64,000 nt of DNA from Bacillota bacterium (GTDB lineage: Bacteria > Bacillota > Clostridia > Lachnospirales > Lachnospiraceae), in contig JAFAFU010000063.1 of NCBI GenBank assembly GCA_023423335.1, positions 62,001 to 126,000 on the forward strand, written 5' to 3'. Each line of letters starts with the position of its first letter. Within the stretch, counting starts at the first letter, position 1. The notes beneath the pieces are model-generated. The model was not told the DNA's origin. It saw only the letters and a program-made list of their open reading frames with translations, and made no database searches. A program made the translations under genes and the position numbers. Positions 53,734 through 61,775 of the stretch are shown piece after piece.

Positions 53734-53979
53734 ATGGAAAAACCCATTGATAAACGTGGAAAACTTGATGGTGAAGTATTTACATATAGGATTACTAAGG
53801 ATAGAAAAGTTTTTATATCGTGGTACGGAAAACAAGTTACTACACTAAGCAGTAAAAAAGCTGAGGACTTTATTGCTGACATCGAAGTTGCAGATGGCAA
53901 AGAAGCCCAACTGATAATGGCAAAAGTCACAGGACACTTTAAGCATGGTAACGAAAAAATGAATAAGCGTTCAAAATAA
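53734..53979 (+). CDS. Small conserved-looking hypothetical protein
   Basis: 81 aa. It begins M-E-K-P-I-D-K-R-G-K-L-D-G-E-V-F, with a compact pattern of strands and a helix (S-S-K-K-A-E-D-F-I-A-D-I). No membrane segment. I recall similar short proteins in Clostridia but cannot name a family. AAGGAG at 53721-53726 fits the ATG at 53734. A terminator lies downstream (54068-54102). It sits between IS debris and the Ltp gene. Confidence 0.65.
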   Translation: MEKPIDKRGKLDGEVFTYRITKDRKVFISWYGKQVTTLSSKKAEDFIADIEVADGKEAQLIMAKVTGHFKHGNEKMNKRSK

Positions 53980-54067
53980 TTATAATATGAACATGATAAA
54001 TTCGCTGAAATTATAAGCAAAATATGCACCAAAGAAGCGGGATCTTTTTTGACCTAACCTTCCATAA

Positions 54068-54107
54068 AAGGGCTCAAGTATTGTATCAATGCTTGAGCCC
54101 TTATTCT
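54068..54107 (+). terminator. Terminator after the 81-aa gene
   Basis: Perfect 11-bp stem AAGGGCTCAAG (54068-54078) / CTTGAGCCCTT (54092-54102), then ATTCT. Confidence 0.8.
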
Positions 54108-54210
54108 ATAATCTGTAAAATTGGGTATACCGTTATTTCCCATTAAATATTGACAAATAATACTAAGTGATATAAAGTAGGGTAAAATGAATTAGTGGAG
54201 GATAAAACCA

Positions 54211-54816
54211 ATGAGAAAATTATTTATTATTTTTGCTATAGCAATTATATTTACAATGACAGGATGTTCTAATGAAGAAGCAGTTTCACAAACAAAATAT
54301 GACAAATTGAAAGCAGAATTAGATACTGCCAATTCTAAAAATGAAGAACTGGAAACTGAGCTTGCAAATCTAAAAGATCAAATTGCTTCACTGGATAATG
54401 AAAATGATTCACAGAAAGAAGAAACAGTATCAGCAGATATAATTGAAGAAGCAGCTGAAGAAGTAGCTGAAGACAAAACAACTTCCGACTATGTTTCTGA
54501 TGATACTTCAGATAATTCTTTTGATATAACATTGGGTCAGAAAAATGCACTTCAAACAGCAGCCAGTTATTTGAATTATACAGCTTTTTCATATAATGGC
54601 TTAATTGAGCAATTGGAGTATGAAGGTTATTCTAAGGAAGATGCAACATATGCAGTGGATAACTGTGGTGCTGACTGGAATGAACAAGCTGCCTTATGTG
54701 CCCAAGATTATTTAGATTATTCTTCTTTTTCGCGTTCTGGATTGATTGATCAGCTGGAGTATGAAGGATTTACTACAGCGCAGGCGGAATATGGTGTTAA
54801 GGCAGTCGGTTATTAA
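54211..54816 (+). CDS. Ltp-family superinfection-exclusion-type lipoprotein
   Basis: 201 aa. A signal peptide with lipobox M-T-G-C (Cys about residue 19), a coiled coil (about 30-65), an acidic linker, and two copies of the Ltp helix-turn-helix unit: A-L-Q-T-A-A-S-Y-L-N-Y-T-A-F-S with L-I-E-Q-L-E-Y-E-G-Y, and a near repeat containing L-I-D-Q-L-E-Y-E-G-F (about 112-200). Ltp of phage TP-J34 blocks DNA injection by other phages by binding the tape-measure protein. The location in an ssrA-linked remnant supports a phage or island origin. GTGGAGG precedes the ATG. Confidence 0.85.
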   Translation: MRKLFIIFAIAIIFTMTGCSNEEAVSQTKYDKLKAELDTANSKNEELETELANLKDQIASLDNENDSQKEETVSADIIEEAAEEVAEDKTTSDYVSDDTSDNSFDITLGQKNALQTAASYLNYTAFSYNGLIEQLEYEGYSKEDATYAVDNCGADWNEQAALCAQDYLDYSSFSRSGLIDQLEYEGFTTAQAEYGVKAVGY

Positions 54817-54888
54817 GAAACGAGAACCAAATAAACATTTGATTGTCATGTAGAAATAGGAAAAAACAGTTTTGATTAAGCAACTCCT

Positions 54889-54925
54889 AAGGACTGAATC
54901 CGGTATTAAACCGGACTCGGTCCTT
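54889..54925. terminator. Bidirectional terminator, Ltp gene / P-ATPase
   Basis: AAGGACTGAATCCGGT pairs with ACCGGACTCGGTCCTT around ATTAA, and serves the two convergent genes. Confidence 0.75.
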
Positions 54926-54968
54926 TAAGTTTACTCTTAATTCCATAGTTATTATAGATAACGTATTC

Positions 54969-57317
54969 TTAACGTACGGTTTTCATAGCGCGCATTGCAT
55001 TAAAAATAGCAATCACGGTTACGCCTACATCCCCAAAAACAGCCTCCCACATGGTAGCGATGCCAAATGCTGCAAGGGCAAGAACCACAAGCTTCACACC
55101 CATGGCAAATAAAATATTCTGCCATACAATTGCTCTGGTTTTACGGGCGACCTTGATAGCGGATACAATTTTGGAAGGTTCATCCGTCATTAACACGACA
55201 TCAGCTGCTTCAATGGCGGCATCGGAACCCAATGCTCCCATAGCAATACCGATGTCGGCCCGGGCCAGCACAGGAGCATCGTTGATACCGTCTCCGACAA
55301 ATACCAGCTTACCCTTGGACTTCCGGTTTTTATCCAACTGCTCCAACTGCTCAACCTTCTGGTGGGGAAGCAGCTCGGAATACACGGTATCCAGTCCGAT
55401 CTCACGGGCAATGGCTTCACCGACAATTCTTGTGTCCCCGGTTAGCATGGCAGTATGATTTATACCCAGGGCTTTTAAATCCTGAAGGGCTTTTTTACTG
55501 TCCGGCTTTATTTCATCAGAAATTACAATGTGACCGGCATATATACCTTCAACAGCCAGATATACAATGCTTCCGGGTTCATTTACCGGCTGCCGGCTGA
55601 TATGCTCTGCATCCATCAGCTTTCCATTACCGGCAAGCACGGACTTGCCGTCAATTTTAACGCGAATCCCACGTCCGGGCACTTCTTCCTGATCCGTAAG
55701 CCGGCTCCGGTCGATTGGCTGATTGTAAGCCTTCTGAATGGATAAAGCGATAGGATGGTTGGAGAAGCTTTCCGCATGGGCAGCATAGGAGAGCAGTTCG
55801 GCCTCCGACCAGCCGCCAGCGGCAACGGATTTTGTCACCTTAAAAATACCTTTTGTCAAAGTACCTGTTTTATCAAAAACAATGGTATCAATATTGCTAA
55901 GCGCCTCAAGATAGTTACTGCCTTTTACTAAAATACCGTTCTTCGATGCTCCGCCGATGCCGCCGAAGAAGCTTAAGGGAATGGAAATAACCAGGGCACA
56001 GGGACAGGACACTACCAGAAAGGCAAGAGCCCTGTAGATCCAGTCACCAAACTGCGCTTCCGGAATAACCAGAGGAGGAATGACCGCAAGAGCTAAAGCA
56101 GCAAAAGTAACAATCGGGGTGTAATATCTTGCGAATTTTGTAATGAAGTTCTCGGTGGGAGCTTTTTTGCTGCTGGCATTCTGAACCAGATCAAGGATTT
56201 TGGAAATCGTAGATTCTCCGAATTCTTTGGAAACCTCAATGGTTAACACGCCATTTTTATTAATGGAGCCGGATAATACTTCATTGCCAGGCTCCACATC
56301 CCTGGGAAGGGATTCTCCCGTGAGGGCGGAAGTATCCAGAGCGGAAGAGCCTTCTGTAATCCGCCCGTCTAGCGGTATTTTTTCACCGGGTTTTACAATG
56401 ATATAATCACCGATACCAACTTCTTCCGGAGTTACTTTGCGTATTTCGCTGCCGATTTTTAAGTTGGCAAAATCAGGCCGTATATCCATAAGGGCAGAAA
56501 TGGACTTACGGGAACGGTTGACTGCCAGGCGCTGAAATGCTTCACCGACCTGATAAAACAGCATAACCGCAACACCTTCCGGATATTCGCCAATGGCAAA
56601 GGCGCCGATAGTGGCTACACTCATAAGAAAGTTTTCATCAAAAACCCGGCCTTTGGAAATGTTTTTCAGTGCCCGAAGGAGCACCTCACCGCCGATTAAC
56701 AGATAACTTATAAGAAATATTGTGAATTCAGCAGGAAGAAGAAAATCAAATAAATTGCCTACAGCAAATAACAAGGCACCGGCAGTCAGACTGATACGGT
56801 AAGCCCATTTTCTGGCGGCCGCAGAGCCATTCTCTTCCGGCTTCTTATCTGTATAGGAAACTTGAATGGCAGGTTCAATGTCCAAAGCAATCCGTGAGGC
56901 CTGCCTTATAATGGCCGGAAGGGACTTCCGGTCAGCTGCTTCAATGGTAAGCCGTTGGGAGACAAAATCAAGAGAAACTGTCTTCACTCCTTCGATACGG
57001 CTTACCTGTGTCTCAATCTTTTGTGCACAGTCACCACAGCAAAGTCCCAGTAAATATAGCGTTTTCTGTCCGGGCTGGGAGACCTCTTTTTCAATCATTA
57101 CGATTGCAGGATCATGCCTCTTTGCGATGGCATCGGCCTGTGCAATCAGACTGTCAGCCGCTGCATCGTCAATAATCTTCATAGAGAGGATTTTTGACAC
57201 AAAATCAACGGAAGCAGTTGATACACCGTTAAGCTTTTTCACATCCCGTTCGATTTTGGCAGCACAGTTACCGCAACAAAGACCTTCCAGTATGTATTGT
57301 TTTTTTGTCGCAGCCAT
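54969..57317 (-). CDS. cadA: Cd/Zn/Pb-type P1B ATPase with two HMA domains
   Basis: 782 aa metal exporter. Two N-terminal HMA domains carry G-L-C-C-G-N-C and G-L-C-C-G-D-C, an unusual C-C-x-x-C form. Then six to eight helices, the S-C-P-C-A-L metal site, the D-K-T-G-T-L-T-K-G phosphorylation motif and G-D-G-I-N-D-A-P. The CPC motif with this ArsR context suits Zn2+/Cd2+/Pb2+ export. The open frame begins at 57356, but AAGGGAG fits the ATG at 57317. It follows the first arsR gene in the same direction, with an operator-like palindrome between. Confidence 0.92.
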   Translation of the reverse strand: MAATKKQYILEGLCCGNCAAKIERDVKKLNGVSTASVDFVSKILSMKIIDDAAADSLIAQADAIAKRHDPAIVMIEKEVSQPGQKTLYLLGLCCGDCAQKIETQVSRIEGVKTVSLDFVSQRLTIEAADRKSLPAIIRQASRIALDIEPAIQVSYTDKKPEENGSAAARKWAYRISLTAGALLFAVGNLFDFLLPAEFTIFLISYLLIGGEVLLRALKNISKGRVFDENFLMSVATIGAFAIGEYPEGVAVMLFYQVGEAFQRLAVNRSRKSISALMDIRPDFANLKIGSEIRKVTPEEVGIGDYIIVKPGEKIPLDGRITEGSSALDTSALTGESLPRDVEPGNEVLSGSINKNGVLTIEVSKEFGESTISKILDLVQNASSKKAPTENFITKFARYYTPIVTFAALALAVIPPLVIPEAQFGDWIYRALAFLVVSCPCALVISIPLSFFGGIGGASKNGILVKGSNYLEALSNIDTIVFDKTGTLTKGIFKVTKSVAAGGWSEAELLSYAAHAESFSNHPIALSIQKAYNQPIDRSRLTDQEEVPGRGIRVKIDGKSVLAGNGKLMDAEHISRQPVNEPGSIVYLAVEGIYAGHIVISDEIKPDSKKALQDLKALGINHTAMLTGDTRIVGEAIAREIGLDTVYSELLPHQKVEQLEQLDKNRKSKGKLVFVGDGINDAPVLARADIGIAMGALGSDAAIEAADVVLMTDEPSKIVSAIKVARKTRAIVWQNILFAMGVKLVVLALAAFGIATMWEAVFGDVGVTVIAIFNAMRAMKTVR

Positions 57318-57355
57318 AATACATAGCTCCCTTCTAATATTCTTATGATTGAACA

Positions 57356-57373
57356 ATTGAACGTATATTCAAT
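57356..57373. promoter_or_regulatory. ArsR/CadC operator-like palindrome before cadA
   Basis: ATTGAA-N6-TTCAAT, the same plan as the palindrome before the arsR gene (57842-57859). It supports joint control of pump and regulator. Confidence 0.6.
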
Positions 57374-57447
57374 TATTAAGATAAAAATCCCCCATTCATT
57401 GCCGTTGTCATAACAGGCCTATAGGATAACACACATCCCTGTTAGAA

Positions 57448-57816
57448 TTACTTTTCACATACATGAATCATTGCCTGGTCAAAGATAGTTTTCACATGCT
57501 CATCCGCTAATGAATAGAAAACAACCTTTCCTTCCTTACGGTAATTTACCAGTTTAACCTGCTTGAGAAGTCTGAGCTGATGGGAGATGGAGGATTTGGT
57601 CATGCCCAAAAGAACAGCAATATCACAGACGCACATTTCTGCACGAAACAGGGCACTTAGGATTTTTACGCGTGTAGAGTCTCCGAATATCTTAAATAAG
57701 TCAGCCAGATCCATTAAATTATCTTCATCAGGCATATGTTCTCTGACATCATTCACTACAGCTTCATGAATAATATTGCAGTCACATCTGTCAATATCTG
57801 CAGTATAGGCACTCAT
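57448..57816 (-). CDS. cadC: ArsR/CadC family metal sensor
   Basis: 122 aa winged-helix repressor. The N-terminal R-C-D-C-N and the helix motif E-M-C-V-C-D-I-A match the cysteine site of CadC, which senses Cd/Pb/Zn. The C-terminal D-E-H-V...I-H resembles the alpha-5 site. The DNA-binding helix contains T-K-S-S-I-S-H-Q-L. AAAGGAGG fits the ATG at 57816 rather than 57858. Metal binding would release the TTGAA-N6-TTCAA operators. Confidence 0.92.
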   Translation of the reverse strand: MSAYTADIDRCDCNIIHEAVVNDVREHMPDEDNLMDLADLFKIFGDSTRVKILSALFRAEMCVCDIAVLLGMTKSSISHQLRLLKQVKLVNYRKEGKVVFYSLADEHVKTIFDQAMIHVCEK

Positions 57817-57841
57817 GGGGCGACCTCCTTTCGGTTGAATA

Positions 57842-57859
57842 GTTGAATTATTCTTCAAC
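57842..57859. promoter_or_regulatory. ArsR/CadC operator-like palindrome before cadC
   Basis: GTTGAA-N6-TTCAAC, perfect six-base arms, 26 bp upstream of the regulator start. Confidence 0.6.
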
Positions 57860-57934
57860 CATTATTATATTGATTTTATAAGTTCCTGTCAATGAGAAAA
57901 AACTTATTATATGATTATATGAATTGAAAAACAA

Positions 57935-57963
57935 TTGACAAATCGTAATCTGGTGCATATACT
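57935..57963 (+). promoter_or_regulatory. SigA promoter for the HMA/P-ATPase pair
   Basis: TTGACA (57935-57940), 17-nt spacer, TATACT (57958-57963). A+T-rich imperfect repeats follow it and may bind the second ArsR. Confidence 0.75.
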
Positions 57964-58057
57964 AGAAGTGACAATTAAACGATTGCTTGATTGATAAAAT
58001 GTTTAATTTTATTTATTAAATTATGTCACTCAATATTTTCTGAAAGGGGAAACTGAT

Positions 58058-58276
58058 ATGAAAAAGACCATTAAATTACAGAATCTGGATTGCGCAAACT
58101 GTGCAGCCAAAATTGAAAATGCTGTTAAAAAGCTGGAGGGAGTAACTGATGTTAAGGTGAATTTTCTCAGTCAAAGGATGGAGTTGGAGGCTCCCGATGA
58201 TAAGTATGACTCGGCATTAAGTGAGGCCAGGAAGATAATTAGGAAAATTGAACCGGAGGTAATTATAAAGGCATAA
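58058..58276 (+). CDS. Free HMA-domain metal-binding protein
   Basis: 72 aa CopZ-like fold with metal motif D-C-A-N-C-A-A-K near residues 10-17. Probably delivers or buffers metal for the P-ATPase 108 bp downstream, which has no HMA domain of its own. The N-terminal domain of this pump appears to have become a separate gene. GAAAGGGG precedes the ATG. Confidence 0.88.
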   Translation: MKKTIKLQNLDCANCAAKIENAVKKLEGVTDVKVNFLSQRMELEAPDDKYDSALSEARKIIRKIEPEVIIKA

Positions 58277-58384
58277 AGGCAGGGGGACTGCCGCAAAATT
58301 CTCTGTGTATTGTAAATACGATATGAGGGTATCATTTTAATTTGCAGCAGTTGTTTATGATTTAAAAACAGGAGGATGATCGGT

Positions 58385-60223
58385 ATGTCAAAAAGAGAAA
58401 AGAAGCAGCTGTTTCGTATTTTCATATCAGCGGCATTTTATATCATAGCAATCCTGCTGCCCTTGGATGGGATTGCAAAATTGGCTGTCTTTTTAGTGGT
58501 ATATGGACTTATTGGAGGAGATATTCTCCTGAAAGCGGGCAGGAACATTTTACATGGTCAGGTATTCGATGAAAATTTTCTGATGGCAGCGGCGACTGTC
58601 GGTGCATTTTTTCTGGGAGAATATCCGGAAGGCGTCGCGGTTATGCTGTTTTATCAGGTAGGTGAATGGTTCCAGTCCTATGCGGTGTCAAAATCCCGCC
58701 GTTCCATTTCGGAATTGATGGATATACGGCCGGATTATGCCAACATACTTCGCGACGGGCAGTTGGTGCAGGTAGATCCGGAGGAGGTGCAGGTGGGTGA
58801 TACCGTTGTGGTAAAGCCCGGAGAACGGGTACCACTGGACGGCGTCGTAATTGAAGGGGCATCCTCTATTGATACTTCCGCGTTAACCGGTGAGTCTGTG
58901 CCGAGAGACGTACAGGCGGGGCAGGATATCATCAGTGGTTGTATTAACCAGACAGGGCGTCTGACAATTCAGGTTACAAAGGAATTCGGACAGTCAACCG
59001 TAGCCAAGATTCTTGAGCTGGTGGAAAATGCCGGTGACAAGAAAAGTAAGAGTGAAAACTTTATAACAAAATTTGCAAGATTTTATACTCCGATTGTTGT
59101 TATCGCAGCGGTACTGCTGGCTGTATTTCCGCCTTTGATTACGGGTCAGGAATTCAGTACCTGGATAGCAAGAGCATTAACCTTTCTGGTTATCTCCTGC
59201 CCCTGTGCCCTGGTAATTTCCATTCCCTTAAGCTTCTTCGGCGGAATAGGCGGGGCATCAAAATCCGGTGTCCTGGTAAAAGGAAGCAATTATCTGGAGG
59301 CGCTGGCTGATACGGAGGTAGTGGTTTTTGACAAAACAGGAACCTTAACGAAAGGCTCCTTTGCAGTAAGTAAAATTCAACCCGAGGATATGCCGGTTGA
59401 TGAACTGTTGGAAATTGCAGCCTATGCGGAAGACTACTCCAATCATCCTATTGCCGTATCAATCAAGAAAGCTTACGGGAGAGAAGTGGATTCTTCCCGT
59501 ATTTCAGACATAGAAGAAATCGCAGGCCACGGTGTGAAAGCCGTTATTGACGGGAAAGAAACCTTGGCAGGAAATGCAAAGCTGATGAAAAAAGAAGCTA
59601 TTTCTTATAATGATGCCGCGTCAGCCGGAACCATAGTGTATTTGGCGATAGAAGGCAAATATGAGGGCTATATCTGTATTGAAGATGAAATAAAGAAAGA
59701 TTCCCGTCAGGCAATTCAGGATTTGAAAGAAGCAGGCATCAAAAAAACGGTTATGCTGACAGGGGATGCAGATGCGGTTGGCCAGAAGGTTGCAGGAGAA
59801 TTGAAATTGGATAAGGCGTATACGGAACTGCTTCCTGCAGACAAAGTGGAACGTATGGAGGAACTGATGCGGGAGAAAAGTGCCAAAGGGAAGCTGGTAT
59901 TTGTAGGTGACGGTATTAATGACGCACCGGTACTTGCCAGGGCAGATATCGGTATTGCCATGGGAGGATTGGGGTCAGATGCGGCAATAGAAGCGGCCGA
60001 CGTGGTTATCATGACAGATGAGCCTTCCAAGATTGCCAAGGTGATGAAAATATCGAAAAAGACACTTCGGATTGTAAAACAAAATATTATTTTGGCATTA
60101 GGCGTAAAGGGTGTTGTACTGGTTCTTGGAGCTTTTGGTCTGGCGTCCATGTGGGCTGCCGTATTCTCTGATGTAGGTGTATCGGTAATTGCAATTTTAA
60201 ATGCAATCCGGGCCTTAAATTAA
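58385..60223 (+). CDS. Cd/Zn/Pb-type P1B ATPase without HMA domain
   Basis: 612 aa. It starts directly at the first membrane helix, then closely follows the other pump in this window: G-E-Y-P-E-G-V-A-V-M-L-F-Y-Q, C-P-C-A-L-V-I-S, D-K-T-G-T-L-T-K-G and G-D-G-I-N-D-A-P are shared. The missing metal-binding domain is supplied by the preceding gene. GGAGG at 58371-58375 fits the ATG at 58385. Confidence 0.92.
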   Translation: MSKREKKQLFRIFISAAFYIIAILLPLDGIAKLAVFLVVYGLIGGDILLKAGRNILHGQVFDENFLMAAATVGAFFLGEYPEGVAVMLFYQVGEWFQSYAVSKSRRSISELMDIRPDYANILRDGQLVQVDPEEVQVGDTVVVKPGERVPLDGVVIEGASSIDTSALTGESVPRDVQAGQDIISGCINQTGRLTIQVTKEFGQSTVAKILELVENAGDKKSKSENFITKFARFYTPIVVIAAVLLAVFPPLITGQEFSTWIARALTFLVISCPCALVISIPLSFFGGIGGASKSGVLVKGSNYLEALADTEVVVFDKTGTLTKGSFAVSKIQPEDMPVDELLEIAAYAEDYSNHPIAVSIKKAYGREVDSSRISDIEEIAGHGVKAVIDGKETLAGNAKLMKKEAISYNDAASAGTIVYLAIEGKYEGYICIEDEIKKDSRQAIQDLKEAGIKKTVMLTGDADAVGQKVAGELKLDKAYTELLPADKVERMEELMREKSAKGKLVFVGDGINDAPVLARADIGIAMGGLGSDAAIEAADVVIMTDEPSKIAKVMKISKKTLRIVKQNIILALGVKGVVLVLGAFGLASMWAAVFSDVGVSVIAILNAIRALN

Positions 60224-60252
60224 GAAAGTTATAATTCATTCCATAAAACACC

Positions 60253-60313
60253 AAAAAACTATTTTGAGCCGGGATCACATTAATGAATACGCCGGATTAA
60301 AATAGTTTTTTAG
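60253..60313. terminator. Bidirectional terminator, P-ATPase / ArsR
   Basis: AAAAAACTATTTT (60253-60265) pairs perfectly with AAAATAGTTTTTT (60299-60311). The A- and T-runs serve both strands. Confidence 0.85.
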
Positions 60314-60334
60314 GTATGTTATTTGGCAGCAAAG

Positions 60335-60706
60335 CTACGAATGAGAATTCGTAGGGCAATTTAATTGAAAGTAGTCATCAATCATTTGATGGACCAGATG
60401 TGCTCTTTTATTATTGGATAGAGTATAGTATACTTCTTTACCATCCCGTCTGCTGGTAATAAGACCATTTAATTTCAGCGTTTTCAAATGGTGGGAAACA
60501 GCAGCGTCACTCATACTTACAGCGGCGGCAATATTGGAGACACATTCCTCCGAGTGGCAGAGAAGCCATAGAATACGGAGACGTGATCCGTCACAAAGCT
60601 GTTGGAAGGTTATGGCGGCTTCTAAGAACCGGGAGGTCTCCGGCATATTTTCTAATACATTCTCAATATTCTGACCATGATCATGGGGCATTGTTATTTC
60701 GTTCAT
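60335..60706 (-). CDS. ArsR family metal sensor
   Basis: 123 aa winged-helix regulator. An N-terminal H-D-H-G and the helix sequence S-E-E-C-V-S-N-I-A with S-D-A-A-V-S-H-H-L-K mark a SmtB/ArsR protein with different metal ligands from the CadC-like one. AAAGGAG precedes the ATG. Convergent with the second pump, which it may regulate together with the HMA gene. Confidence 0.88.
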   Translation of the reverse strand: MNEITMPHDHGQNIENVLENMPETSRFLEAAITFQQLCDGSRLRILWLLCHSEECVSNIAAAVSMSDAAVSHHLKTLKLNGLITSRRDGKEVYYTLSNNKRAHLVHQMIDDYFQLNCPTNSHS

Positions 60707-60763
60707 ATAGCAACTCCTTTGAAATGGTTTTCTTACGGTCTATGAAAAGCTTTTATACATTCT

Positions 60764-60792
60764 ATAGTATTCCTTCTTATAATGCATGTCAA
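60764..60792 (-). promoter_or_regulatory. SigA promoter for the second arsR
   Basis: On the minus strand TTGACA (60792-60787), 17-nt spacer, TACTAT (60769-60764). The remaining gap to 61019 holds CTATGAA-type repeats (about 60741 and 60844), a TATAAT (60889-60894) and a short AAT run. Confidence 0.65.
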
Positions 60793-61018
60793 ACGATAAA
60801 TCCATATATGAAGTAAAGTGCTTTTGATATATTTATTTACATTCTATGAATAGCCGGGAATATACATAAAAAGGGGGATATGATATACTATAATAAGACA
60901 AATAATAATAATAATTTTATAACGCTGTTTAGGAGGAGGATCGGAAAAACCAATCTCAGTGTTCGATAAAATGTACGCAGGAGGAAGTTAATAAAAGGCA
61001 GGAGGAAAAGGGAAAGAT

Positions 61019-61735
61019 ATGCTTAAGGTGGCAATATGCGAAGATGAGAGGAAAGATAAAGAAAGGCTGATTCTTTTATTACGAAAATACGAAGCAGAGC
61101 ATGAAATGGATATGTCGATTGATGTATATATAAATGGAGAGGCATTGATTTCAAAATTTTGCAACCAGTACGATATTATTTTCATGGATATTGTATTAGG
61201 AGGCCTGGATGGAATAAAAACAGCAAAGCAAATTCGAAAAAGTGACGCAGCCGTAGCAATCATATATACGACACATCATAATACATATGCAATTGACAGT
61301 TATAGCGTGGATGCTTCGGATTATTTAATAAAGCCGGTCACTTATGCTCATTTAAAACGGGCACTTAAGAAGGCCATGGCGTTTATGCGGCAAAAGAAAT
61401 ATACAATATTAATTAATAATAAGGATACTCTTTTTGAATTGTCCCTTTATGATGTTTTATATGTAGAGTATGAATTAAGAGTATTGAAGGTTTATAAAGT
61501 TACAGGAGAAACGGTTGAATTTAAAGGGACATTGAGGTCGATGTCAGAGATGGATAAGGAAGAAATATTGGTTAAAATTAACAAGTACCAACTGGTTAAT
61601 AGAATATGGGTTGAAAAATGTGAGGACGGTAAGATCTATTTAAAGGATGGAAGAAGCTGTTTATCCGTAAGCCGCGAACGTTGGAAAGAGGTAAAAGAGA
61701 TCTATATTAAGGAATTCCATATGAGAAATTTATAA
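61019..61735 (+). CDS. LytTR response regulator, AgrA-like
   Basis: 238 aa. Receiver domain with E-D-E near the start and phosphoacceptor in I-I-F-M-D-I-V-L (Asp about residue 60), then a LytTR DNA-binding domain (about 130-235). The kinase gene follows 40 bp downstream. No agrB, agrD or pre-peptide gene is visible, so the signal is unknown. Confidence 0.9.
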   Translation: MLKVAICEDERKDKERLILLLRKYEAEHEMDMSIDVYINGEALISKFCNQYDIIFMDIVLGGLDGIKTAKQIRKSDAAVAIIYTTHHNTYAIDSYSVDASDYLIKPVTYAHLKRALKKAMAFMRQKKYTILINNKDTLFELSLYDVLYVEYELRVLKVYKVTGETVEFKGTLRSMSEMDKEEILVKINKYQLVNRIWVEKCEDGKIYLKDGRSCLSVSRERWKEVKEIYIKEFHMRNL

Positions 61736-61775
61736 GAAGACCGTAACAAATGAAGCGAAAGGGACGATAGGAGTT

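Noticed and set aside
53373..54032. 219-codon minus-strand frame as one protein
   Set aside because: Its first half is antisense to the 81-aa gene and only the second half resembles OrfA. It is a chance fusion of frames.
60895..60920. AAT microsatellite as a phase-variation switch
   Set aside because: Only about five units, outside any coding region and not between promoter elements, so no sign of function.
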